From NCBI RefSeq assembly GCF_009830945.1, contig NZ_VWVV01000003.1, forward strand, positions 248,001 to 312,000: 64,000 nucleotides of DNA. The letters run 5' to 3'. The notes below the pieces were generated by a model. It worked only from the letters and a program-made list of their open reading frames with translations. It searched no databases and had not been told where the DNA came from. The first letter of the stretch is position 1, and every line of letters starts with the position of its first letter. Both the position numbers and the translations under genes were made by a program. This document shows, one piece after another, positions 8,955 through 16,814 of the stretch. Origin of the DNA: Nocardiopsis sp. FR4. GTDB lineage: Bacteria > Actinomycetota > Actinomycetes > Streptosporangiales > Streptosporangiaceae.

Positions 8955-11009
8955 TCACTTGGTGTCGCGGCCGGGGCGTGGGAAGAGGCCGTACTGCTTC
9001 CACATGCGCTTGGGGTTGGGAAAGAGCGCCCGCTGACCCTTGACGTGCGGCGGCTTGCCCCAGGTCACGGACGGCATGTCGGGCAGGTGGCGCAGTCCCG
9101 CCGAGGGCCGGGGCGCCGGGTCCGGCAGGCCCAGGCGTTGGGTGGCGCGCCTGCCGGGAACGCGTACCGGCGGCGGAGTCGGCAGGACCCCCTGGCGCCA
9201 TCTGCGCTCAGGCGGCGCGGACGGCGCCGACCGGCCCGGTGGCGGAGCCGGGCGCGGGAAGAGTGCCTGCTGGCCGGTCCTGGGTGATCCGGGCATGTGG
9301 CCCACCTCCAGTTCGCGGCGCACGGGTGCGGGCGGTGCCGGGCGCGTTGGCGGGACCGGCGGCAGGGCGCGCGGTCCTGTCAGCGCGAGCGGACCGCGGG
9401 CGCGGCCTCCCGGCCACGGCGGGCCGCCAGCCGTCCCGGGGTAGCCGCCCCCGGGACCGGGCAGAGGGCCACCTCCAGGAGCGGGGCCACCCGGCCACGG
9501 TGGGCCGTGGCCCCCACCAGCGGGGCCATACCCTGCACCGCCGGGGCCGGGCAGGGCTGCGCCGGGTGCGGCGGGCACAGCTCCGGCCGGGTAGCGGGGA
9601 GGGTTGTAGGGCCGGTACCACCACGCCTGCGGCTGCGGCTGCTGCATCCCAGCGGGAGGTTTGGGCGTGTAGCGGGGCAGCTTACGGCCGGGCGTGCGCG
9701 GCGAGAAGAACTGCCACTTCAGCGACGAAGCCGGAGCAGACGGCAACCGCATGCTGCTGACCGAGCGAAACGCCATCATCCACGCGATGTTCTTCAGAAT
9801 CGCGGCGATGGGCGAGGTACCCGGGTTGGGCTGCCAAACCAGCTTCATCACCCAGGAGCCGATCCGGATCTGCACGTACAGCAGGACCAGGAGCAGCATG
9901 ATGTTCATCAGCCAACCCGCGTCGCCCACGTCGGCGTCGCTGGGCGAGGCGAGCACGCTGCTGGCCAGCACAACGGTCTGGCCGTTTCCGAGCCCGGTGT
10001 CCAGGACCAGGCCGGGATCCGGCCCCGGCGCGGCGGTCTGGCGTAGCGATCCGAAGATCGTCATCTGCCCCTCGAAGAACAACCTGGCCATGGCGATGAA
10101 CACGATCGACTGGGCGATGGGGATCGCGCACAGGCCCGCCATGGACTTCCACCACAGCTCAGCGATCCGGTTGGTCTGCGGCAGGGCGTGGAAGATCAGC
10201 AGCATCGGCGCGGCGATGGTCAAAACGATAGCCATGCAGATGCGCACCGCCTCGGTGACCATCCACACCACCAGCAGCACGACCACGACCACCAGGAGCA
10301 GGATGGTGAAGACCAGCGCCTCCTCCAGGATCACCTCCATGCGGTCGCGCAGGTTCTCCGCGGCCTCGCGTGCGTCGATGCCCTGGGCGCCGATGGCCGC
10401 GGAGATCTGGTTGGAGGCCCGGATCATCTCCCGGGCCGCCCACAGCGAGAAGTTCGAGGCCACGAAGGCGAACACCGCCCTGGGCAGGAGGTCGGCGGCC
10501 GAGTAACGGCTCTGCACACTCTGGTAGCCCATGGCCACGATCCCGCCCGCCACGATGAGCAGCACGAAGAGCGTGTTGCTGGTGGTGAGGATGCCGCCGT
10601 GCAGGGCCTGCATCCCCTCGGTCGGCTCCGGGGTGTGGAAGGCCTTGGTCGCCAGCCACCCCAGGGCCGGGTTCAGGCCGGACACGACGAAGTCGGCGAA
10701 CCAGTTCGAGACGTGGCAGCCGGGATCGACCAGGCCGCAGTCGAAGACGTCCTCGTCGGTGTCGACCTCCACTGGCGCCTCGGACTGCTCCCGCAGCGGC
10801 GGCTCGTCCTCGCGTGGGTCCTGCGGGGGCGGGAGCGGGTCGTCGGTGATCTCCGGTTCCGGGGCCGGTACCTCCTCCGGCTCAGGTGCGGGTTCGCTCC
10901 CGGGGTCTTCGGGTTCCGGGAGCGGGTCGTCGGTGGGCGGCGGCAGCGGGTCGTCGGAGGGGGGCGGTTCCGGGCTGGCCGGACCCCGCCCCCACGGCGC
11001 GGGGCTCAC
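8955..11009 (-). CDS. Polytopic VirB6/TrbL-like channel protein with Pro/Gly-rich tail
   Basis: The product (684 residues) starts with a Pro/Glu/Asp-rich extracellular-type region (many DDPLPPP and PEPE repeats, about residues 5-90). At least six hydrophobic helices follow (about residues 160-470), then a long cytoplasmic or disordered Pro/Gly/Arg-rich tail ending in KRMWKQYGLFPRPGRDTK. This layout matches VirB6/TrbL-type inner-membrane channel subunits of Gram-positive elements. Repeated short units (GLRHLP, RALFPNP, QALFPRP, YGLFPRP) recur in the tail. I start at GTG 11009, which overlaps the previous stop as GTGA; ten more residues are open upstream. No conventional signal peptide is visible before the Pro-rich region, so the true start is uncertain. 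Confidence 0.75.
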   Translation of the reverse strand: MSPAPWGRGPASPEPPPSDDPLPPPTDDPLPEPEDPGSEPAPEPEEVPAPEPEITDDPLPPPQDPREDEPPLREQSEAPVEVDTDEDVFDCGLVDPGCHVSNWFADFVVSGLNPALGWLATKAFHTPEPTEGMQALHGGILTTSNTLFVLLIVAGGIVAMGYQSVQSRYSAADLLPRAVFAFVASNFSLWAAREMIRASNQISAAIGAQGIDAREAAENLRDRMEVILEEALVFTILLLVVVVVLLVVWMVTEAVRICMAIVLTIAAPMLLIFHALPQTNRIAELWWKSMAGLCAIPIAQSIVFIAMARLFFEGQMTIFGSLRQTAAPGPDPGLVLDTGLGNGQTVVLASSVLASPSDADVGDAGWLMNIMLLLVLLYVQIRIGSWVMKLVWQPNPGTSPIAAILKNIAWMMAFRSVSSMRLPSAPASSLKWQFFSPRTPGRKLPRYTPKPPAGMQQPQPQAWWYRPYNPPRYPAGAVPAAPGAALPGPGGAGYGPAGGGHGPPWPGGPAPGGGPLPGPGGGYPGTAGGPPWPGGRARGPLALTGPRALPPVPPTRPAPPAPVRRELEVGHMPGSPRTGQQALFPRPAPPPGRSAPSAPPERRWRQGVLPTPPPVRVPGRRATQRLGLPDPAPRPSAGLRHLPDMPSVTWGKPPHVKGQRALFPNPKRMWKQYGLFPRPGRDTK

Positions 11010-11401
11010 TCGCCGGCCCCGCCCACGCTGACGATCCACTCCACGATGTCCATGAGCACCGTGGCCAGGATCGCGATGCCGTATCCGACCGCCGTTCCGG
11101 TCAGGGCACGTTTGGCGCCGTCGATGGCTCCGACCTCACCGTTGGCGGCCAGCCACCGCACCGCCGCGATCGTCAGGAACAGGGTCCCCAATGCTGACGC
11201 GAGGGCGATGATGACCATGCGGATGCGGTTCACGACCTGGCGCAGCTCGGCGGTCTCCTCCTCCGCCGACTCCGCGGTGGCCTCGGCAGCCCACACCCAC
11301 ACCGCATCGCCGCCCGCCACCACCCAGCACACGGCGAGCACACCCGCCGCCACGACCACCGCCACCTGCCGGACCCCGCACGTCTTCGCCACTGCTGTCA
11401 T
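11006..11401 (-). CDS. Small pilin-like membrane protein (TrbC/VirB2 position)
   Basis: The 131-residue protein has an N-terminal signal-like helix (about residues 12-30), a short acidic loop (ATAESAEEETAE) and two further hydrophobic helices (about 60-85 and 105-125). Size, hydrophobic pattern and position just before the VirB6-like gene fit a VirB2/TrbC-type pilin or a small integral subunit. Its stop overlaps the next start as GTGA. It is the first structural gene after the regulator, with a stem-loop (11437-11472) between them. Confidence 0.6.
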   Translation of the reverse strand: MTAVAKTCGVRQVAVVVAAGVLAVCWVVAGGDAVWVWAAEATAESAEEETAELRQVVNRIRMVIIALASALGTLFLTIAAVRWLAANGEVGAIDGAKRALTGTAVGYGIAILATVLMDIVEWIVSVGGAGE

Positions 11402-11436
11402 CCGCCCCCCTTGGTGCTGCGCCCCTACCGGGCGCC

Positions 11437-11472
11437 GGGCACTGGGCGTTGTCCAACCCAGGCCCAGTGCCC
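11437..11472 (-). terminator. Stem-loop between the regulator and the transfer genes
   Basis: A perfect 11-bp inverted repeat (11437-11447 with 11462-11472) has a 14-base loop and no T-tract. It sits 13 bases beyond the stop at 11485 and may terminate or attenuate transcription entering the transfer genes. Confidence 0.55.
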
Positions 11473-11484
11473 GTATTTGCTCCC

Positions 11485-12321
11485 CTAAGAAGCCACCGGC
11501 AGAGGCGAATGCGACAACGACTTCCCAAGAACCGGTGCGGTCGCCAGCAGCCGCAAAGACGTGCGCTCGCAGGCGGGCCGATCTTCGGGGCGGGTGAGGG
11601 CGTCAGCGATGACCACCTCACCCGAACACACCGCTGACACCAGCCGGGCTTCCGCGCGTTCCCGGCGCTTGGCCAGCGTCTTGTAGGACACCCCGGACTG
11701 CTCCGCGACCTCGGCCAAGGGAAAGTTCTCCAGCCTGGTCCGGGCGATCAACCGCGCCTCCGCCCGCGAGAGGACGCCCACCCGCACCGCGGACAACAGC
11801 AACAGGTCCGGGCTGGCCTGAACCCCCGGGTCGAGGCCCTCCTGCCGTCCCGGGTCACCGGTCGGGACCGGCGCTTCCTGCTCGTGCCTGCGCGCCGAGA
11901 GCGCGGCGCGGTGCGCGGGCCGGGTCAGGTACCAGACCAGCCGGGCGTAGTTCAGGTTGATAGTGCGGACCCGGTGGACCGCCTCGGACACGATCGCGGA
12001 CTCCACCGTGTCCACCCCGTCCGCGGTCAGGCCCCGGCAGGCCCGCCCGGCCGCAGAGCGCAGGGCGGGCAGGCACAGCCCGAGCGCTCCGACCATCCAG
12101 TCCTGGGACAGGCGGGCGGCGCGGATGGTGTGCCGCCAGACCGCGTCGCGCACGTCGTGCGGGGTGCCCTCGTCCATCAGCACGCCGCGCAGCTCGTACA
12201 GGGAATAGGTGCGGTCCTGGAGCCAGGGGTGGACGTCGGTCCCCCGCAGGGTCAGGTGGGTGGGTGACAGGCGAACGAAGCCGGTTTCGACGACTGTCAG
12301 CGGTGAAGATGCGAAAGCCAC
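11485..12321 (-). CDS. Sigma-region-4-like HTH regulator of the conjugation locus
   Basis: The 278-residue product has no recognisable region 2 but carries near its C-terminus a canonical helix-turn-helix (residues about 195-235: FPLAEVAEQSGVSYKTLAKR then RERAEARL), the layout of sigma-70 region 4. The N-terminal half contains a WLQDRTYSLYELRGVLMDE block and an alpha-helical stretch (VHRVRTINLNYARLVWY). Similar sigma-like regulators precede actinobacterial transfer operons, so it probably controls the operon that follows; this is inferred from position. GTG at 12321 has a GAGGGGG ribosome site. A stem-loop separates it from the pilin-like gene. Confidence 0.65.
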   Translation of the reverse strand: MAFASSPLTVVETGFVRLSPTHLTLRGTDVHPWLQDRTYSLYELRGVLMDEGTPHDVRDAVWRHTIRAARLSQDWMVGALGLCLPALRSAAGRACRGLTADGVDTVESAIVSEAVHRVRTINLNYARLVWYLTRPAHRAALSARRHEQEAPVPTGDPGRQEGLDPGVQASPDLLLLSAVRVGVLSRAEARLIARTRLENFPLAEVAEQSGVSYKTLAKRRERAEARLVSAVCSGEVVIADALTRPEDRPACERTSLRLLATAPVLGKSLSHSPLPVAS

Positions 12322-12707
12322 GGATGCCCCCTCGGATGCGAGCGAGAAATGACATCCGCATTGAACATGGTGGTGTTCTCAGGCAGGGTTCGCAACGGTT
12401 TCACCGCTCATTCAGGGGTTGCTCAGAAGATGCTCAATTCATGGGAGCGAGGGTAAAGAATCAACCAAAGACGCACGCGCAAGGAGCCCACGGGGCCTAT
12501 GCGAGGCCTCTAGCGAAACCGCTTTCACCTGCGCATACGCCAGAGTGAGCAAGCGGTGAGTGCTATGCCAGGGCCGTGCTCACCAGCAGGATGACCAGAG
12601 GGAAAGAATTTTTTCAGAACACGCGCGACCGCAGAACTCAACCGTGGTCGACCTCAAGCCAGAGATCTCTTGAGGGTGGTTTTCCCTTGGGGCATGAGCG
12701 CAGGAAT
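12322..12707. other. Divergent intergenic region, 386 bases
   Basis: No supported gene. It lies between the minus-strand regulator (start 12321) and the plus-strand Nudix gene, so promoters for both are expected here. It is less GC-rich than its surroundings and contains TGCTCAGAAGATGCTCA (a 6-base GCTCA/TGCTCA repeat) around 12419-12435. No clear -35/-10 pair stands out. Confidence 0.4.
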
Positions 12708-13289
12708 ATGACATGGCAAGACCACCTGGGGGAGTTCGGGCGGCGTAGAGTGTCTTTCGTGATTCGTGATGCGCTTGAGCAGAGGACCTTGGTCGCTGCC
12801 CTGACCGATGTCCGCCGAGCCGAGCGGGAGTTCGACAACGCTTGTACATGGCTAGAGGAAGCCAGTCAGGGCATTTTGAAGCCTTTGTCAGTAGAAGTGT
12901 GGGTTACCGACCCGGGTTTCAGTCACGTCCTTCTCGTCCGGCACCGTTGTCGGGGCTGGGTGCCACCCGGTGGCAAGGTCGAGACTGGTGAGACACCTCG
13001 CGAAGCGGCGTCCCGGGAACTCCTGGAGGAGACAGGAGTCTCAGGAAACCTGCTCCCTCTACCAGCTGCCGCCTGTGTCCGCTCCTATCGTTCGGACTGG
13101 TCGCCCACGCTCGGACTCTCGTACGTCGCGATCATCGATCGCAGTCTTCGCCTGGGCGGAGAGGCAGGGCAGCCGCCCGCCTGGATCCCTCTGGAAGACG
13201 ACTGGCAGGGTGCCTTCCCGGAGGATCACAGCCGGATACGCCGACACGTCCGGCAGCTCTCACGAGCCCATGCTGCCAGCGCTCGCTGA
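12708..13289 (+). CDS. Nudix hydrolase
   Basis: The product (193 residues from this start) has a perfect Nudix box: a G, five residues, E, seven residues, then RELLEETGV, all within residues about 88-110. It should hydrolyse a nucleoside diphosphate linked to another group; the substrate is not predictable. An N-terminal helical extension of about 60 residues precedes the Nudix fold (VEVWVTDPGFSHVLLVRH). Start choice is weak: the frame is open from 12576, ATG 12708 has only AGGA 3 bases upstream, and a GTG at about 12759 preceded by TAGAGT could be a leaderless start. It precedes the HisRS-like gene by about 290 bases on the same strand and may belong to the same functional group. Confidence 0.8.
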   Translation: MTWQDHLGEFGRRRVSFVIRDALEQRTLVAALTDVRRAEREFDNACTWLEEASQGILKPLSVEVWVTDPGFSHVLLVRHRCRGWVPPGGKVETGETPREAASRELLEETGVSGNLLPLPAAACVRSYRSDWSPTLGLSYVAIIDRSLRLGGEAGQPPAWIPLEDDWQGAFPEDHSRIRRHVRQLSRAHAASAR

Positions 13290-13583
13290 CTCGGGAGGAG
13301 AGGACCGCCTCGGCGAACGGTAGCCCTCGACCACCGGACATGTCTCCTCAACCGTCACGTGGGAGTGCCTCAGCGACGACAAGGAGCCAGCTCGTCACCG
13401 TCGGCTGATGTGGGCCCAACCGAGGCAACATCACCCCTCCACACGGAACGACCCAACCGTGTGGCCATCGGCATGAAGTTTCCGCCCGTCCAGATCCGCG
13501 AGTTTTCACCAAACATTCGAGAGTCCGGTTAGGTTGGGCTTCGGCAGTCGCCGTAGACCACACCATTTCTGAGGAGAGCGATC

Positions 13584-14834
13584 GTGGCCCAACGCCCGTC
13601 CCCCGTGCGGGGTATGCGCGATGTCCTGCCCGATGCCGCAGAGCGGCGTCAACGGCTGGAGGCCACCATCCATCATGAGTTCTCCCGGTTCGGGTACCGG
13701 CCCATCGAGACCCCCGCGCTGGAGGACCTGCGGTTTCTGGAGTCTGGGCAGGGCGGCGACAACGAGAAGTTGATCTTCAAGACCCTGCGCCGGGGCATCT
13801 CTCTGAACGAAGTCACTGACGTGGCGTCCCTGGCGGACGCTGGTCTGCGGTTCGACCTGACGGTGCCGCTGGCGCGCTTCTACGCCACCAACGCCCCCGA
13901 CCTGCCCTCTCCGTTCCGCGCGGTGCAGATCGGACCGGTGTGGCGCGCTGAGCGCCCCCAACGGGGCAGGTATCGGCAGTTCACCCAATGCGACATCGAC
14001 ATCCTCGGTGAGGCCTCGCTCCTGGCGGAGATCGAACTGCTCAGCGCGGGTAGCCGCGCTCTGGCCGCGGTGGGGCTGGAGGAATTCACGATCCGGCTCA
14101 ACCACCGCCGTCTGCTCACCGGGCTGTTGACCGCGTGCGGGTTCGCGGACGAGACTCACGCGCACACGCTGATCGTGGTGGACAAGCTCGACAAGATCGG
14201 CGTGGAGGGGATCGAGCGCGAACTCGCCGAAGCGGGCCACTCCCAGTCCGCGATCACCGCCCTGTCGAAGGTTCTCACCCAGGCCGAGGCAGCGACCACA
14301 CCCGACCAGCTCGCCCAGGTGCTGCCCTCGGGGATGGACGGGGAACCGTTGGAGGAGCTACGTACGATCGCCTCCGCCGTGGTTCTGCCTGAGACAGTGC
14401 CCAAGGCGCGGCTGGTGATGGATCTGTCCCTGGTCCGTGGGATGGGCTACTACACCGGGTCGATCTTCGAGGTGGCCGCGCCCGGTCTGGGCTCCTCCAT
14501 CGCCGGTGGCGGCCGATACGACGAAATGATCGGGCGGATCGGCGGCCAGCCGACCCCCGCTTGCGGGTTCAGTATCGGCTTCGAGCGCTTGGCCGAGGTC
14601 CTCACTCCTACCTTCGAGCAGAGGGAGCGGCGTGTGGCGCTGCTCTGGCGCTCTGACCAGGGCCTGACACAGATCGCCGAACACGCCGACCGGCTACGGG
14701 CTCAGGGATATGTGGTGGAGACCGTACACGTCGCTGGCAAGGGCAAGGGCGTGTACAAACGGTTGGCCACCGCCGGATTCGATCTGGTGGCCCAGGCCTT
14801 GGACGAGGCCGCGCCCCGTCCGCTGTCCCCGTGA
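13584..14834 (+). CDS. Histidyl-tRNA synthetase-like protein (paralogue 1)
   Basis: The 416-residue class II synthetase fold has the HisRS landmarks. Motif 1 region is near residues 30-60. Motif 2 (PVWRAERPQRGRYRQFTQCD) lies at about 115-135. The histidine-A loop is LVRGMGYYTGSIFEV and motif 3 is AGGGRYDEMIG...GFSIGFERL. It should therefore bind His or a close analogue and ATP. The C-terminal anticodon-binding-like domain is short (about 75 residues), which leaves open a non-tRNA role like HisZ or other stand-alone paralogues. GTG 13584 has a GGAG ribosome site 8 bases upstream. Its stop overlaps the next start as GTGA, coupling it to a kinase. A housekeeping hisS would not normally sit here, so I treat it as a specialised copy. 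Confidence 0.82.
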   Translation: MAQRPSPVRGMRDVLPDAAERRQRLEATIHHEFSRFGYRPIETPALEDLRFLESGQGGDNEKLIFKTLRRGISLNEVTDVASLADAGLRFDLTVPLARFYATNAPDLPSPFRAVQIGPVWRAERPQRGRYRQFTQCDIDILGEASLLAEIELLSAGSRALAAVGLEEFTIRLNHRRLLTGLLTACGFADETHAHTLIVVDKLDKIGVEGIERELAEAGHSQSAITALSKVLTQAEAATTPDQLAQVLPSGMDGEPLEELRTIASAVVLPETVPKARLVMDLSLVRGMGYYTGSIFEVAAPGLGSSIAGGGRYDEMIGRIGGQPTPACGFSIGFERLAEVLTPTFEQRERRVALLWRSDQGLTQIAEHADRLRAQGYVVETVHVAGKGKGVYKRLATAGFDLVAQALDEAAPRPLSP

Positions 14835-15766
14835 GCCCATCCCGGCCCCGGTGGGGCGACCTTCCCGCAGCCGCACGCGAGAAGGTCGCCCGAGCCCTTG
14901 GTGAGGAGATCGTCAGCGAGCGCTCCCAGAGCGGGGGATACACCCCGGCTGTGGCGTCTCTGCTGACGACCGCCAGCGACTGCTCCCTGTTCTGTAAGGC
15001 GATGCCGGAGGACCACCCTCTGTGCGCGACCCTGGCTGCGGAGGCTGCCGTGGCCGCGTCGGCTCCTACGGACTCGGCCCTTCCCCGCCTCGTCTGGGAG
15101 GGAAGGGAGAACGGGTGGCGGTTGGTGGTGTTCACCGCCGTGCACGGCCGCCACGTGGACCTCTCGCCCGGCTCCGGCGACGTGGCGGCGGTGATCTCGG
15201 CTCTTGACGCTCTGGCAGATGACCTCACCCCGTGCCCGCTCATCGCGGCGCCTACAGCAGGTGAGGTGTTGGCGCCGGTCCTACACGGGTGGTCGTCCAT
15301 GAAGGAACAGCCTCCCCAGGAACTCACTCCCTGGGCGTTGGACAACCTCGAACGCCTCTCCTCGCTGGAGAAGGAGTGGACCGACCACACAGACGGGGAC
15401 ACACTCACACACGGTGACGTGCGCGCGGACCAGTTGCTCATCGACGCCCGAGAGCGGGTGTGGTTGGTCGACTGGGCGCACCCGTGCCGTGGTGCGGCGT
15501 GGATCGACGCGGTGGAGCTGGTGCCGCACCTGATCATGGCCGGACACACACCCGAGGCGGCTGAGAAGAAAGCAGCGGGTTCGACGCGGTTCGCCTCGGC
15601 CCCGGCTTCCGCCGTGGACTCCTTCGCCGTCGCGGCGGCCGGGTACTGGACGCGGGCCTGCCGTCAGGCTCCGCCGCCGAGCCCGGGTGGGGCGAGACTG
15701 CGCGCGTTCCAGGCCAGGGCAGCGGATGCCGCCCTGGCCTGGGTGCGTTACCGCTTCGGGGAATGA
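14831..15766 (+). CDS. APH-fold kinase (aminoglycoside-phosphotransferase family)
   Basis: The 311-residue protein carries the APH/choline-kinase catalytic signature LTHGDVRADQLLI (about residues 195-207), with catalytic Asp in HGD, and the metal-binding VWLVDWAHP (about 213-221). It is expected to phosphorylate a small hydroxylated molecule, not necessarily an antibiotic. The N-terminal lobe is divergent. GTG 14831 overlaps the HisRS-like stop (GTGA), so the two are translated as a pair, suggesting they act on the same intermediate (inference). It converges with the minus-strand prenyl-synthase gene, the two stop codons being one base apart. Confidence 0.72.
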   Translation: MSPSRPRWGDLPAAAREKVARALGEEIVSERSQSGGYTPAVASLLTTASDCSLFCKAMPEDHPLCATLAAEAAVAASAPTDSALPRLVWEGRENGWRLVVFTAVHGRHVDLSPGSGDVAAVISALDALADDLTPCPLIAAPTAGEVLAPVLHGWSSMKEQPPQELTPWALDNLERLSSLEKEWTDHTDGDTLTHGDVRADQLLIDARERVWLVDWAHPCRGAAWIDAVELVPHLIMAGHTPEAAEKKAAGSTRFASAPASAVDSFAVAAAGYWTRACRQAPPPSPGGARLRAFQARAADAALAWVRYRFGE

Positions 15767-15767
15767 A

Positions 15768-16814
15768 TCAGGCGAGCACGGGACGCAGGCCGTGGAGTAC
15801 TCGCTGGTGCGCCAGGTCGGTGACGTAGGCGTGAGCCGCGTCGCCGATCTGGGCACGGCTCAGGTCGCGGAGCGCCTGTTCCACCAGTTCAGCAGCGGTG
15901 CGAGCAGCCGCTTGGGCAGCGCCGGTCGTGACGAACGCCAGACGGATCTCTTCGGTCTGTTCGTCCGTGGCGTGCTCCCCTTCGATGACAGGGCGCAGCC
16001 GGTGATCGTCAGGGATGCGCCGGTGGAGTTCGACCAGGAGCAGGGTTCGGCGCAGATGGCGGATCTCGGCGGCGTCGTCCTTGCCCGCGTTCATCAGTTC
16101 CGGGCACCCGGTGGCCAGGTCGTCCACGATCTGCGAGGCGGCGCCGATGGTCTCCAGGATCCGGGCGACGGCCTCGCGTTGGTCGGGATCCGCGCCGGTG
16201 GCGGTGTGGCCGATGCGCCAGGGAAGGCCGTAGCAGTAATCACCCGCCTTGTCGCGGTACATGCGCACGACCGCGTCCGTGGTGATGGATTCCAGTTCCC
16301 GCTGCCACAACAGCTCCTGGAGTTGGCCGTGCTGGGTCCGGCGGACGCACTCCACAACCACGTCCCACAGGGCTGCTCGGTGCTGTGGGTCGGCGTCGTC
16401 CAGCAGATCCCTGGTCAGGGAGAGGAGCATGTCTCCCCAGAGCAGAGCCGCGCCGTTCCCCGCTGAGCCGATGCGGAGCCGAAAGGCCTCGGGCAGGGTG
16501 GGGCGGCCGAACTTCTCGGTGTCGCCGTCGATGATGTCGTCGTGGATGGCGAACAGGTCCCTGACTACCTGCGGAACCAGGGCGACGGTGCCGAGCCGTT
16601 CGGTCAGGTCGTCGGCGAGTTCCGCCTGGTCGTGTCCCGCGCCGACCAGGGCCAGCACGGGACGGGGCAGGAGGGAGTCGACCTGGGCGTAGGCCAGGTA
16701 GTCCTGCCCCAGTCCGGACAGGTGCGGCGGCAGGTCCTGTGTCCAGTGGGTCAGGGTCCGCGTCCACAGGGAGTTCACGGGCGGGGAGAAGCGGTGCAGT
16801 GTGGTGGTCAGCAC
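15768..16814 (-). CDS. Polyprenyl diphosphate synthase-like protein
   Basis: The 348-residue all-alpha protein has the first aspartate-rich motif DDIID in FAIHDDIIDGD (about residues 90-100), a GNGAALLWGDMLL segment, and a second motif region QIVDDLATG where the third Asp of DDxxD is absent. It resembles trans-prenyl chain-elongation enzymes that join isopentenyl diphosphate to an allylic diphosphate. The changed second motif means activity or substrate may differ. GTG 16814 overlaps the HisRS-paralogue stop (GTGCTGA), so it is coupled to that gene. The longer frame to 16889 lies inside the upstream gene and is rejected. Confidence 0.75.
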   Translation of the reverse strand: MLTTTLHRFSPPVNSLWTRTLTHWTQDLPPHLSGLGQDYLAYAQVDSLLPRPVLALVGAGHDQAELADDLTERLGTVALVPQVVRDLFAIHDDIIDGDTEKFGRPTLPEAFRLRIGSAGNGAALLWGDMLLSLTRDLLDDADPQHRAALWDVVVECVRRTQHGQLQELLWQRELESITTDAVVRMYRDKAGDYCYGLPWRIGHTATGADPDQREAVARILETIGAASQIVDDLATGCPELMNAGKDDAAEIRHLRRTLLLVELHRRIPDDHRLRPVIEGEHATDEQTEEIRLAFVTTGAAQAAARTAAELVEQALRDLSRAQIGDAAHAYVTDLAHQRVLHGLRPVLA

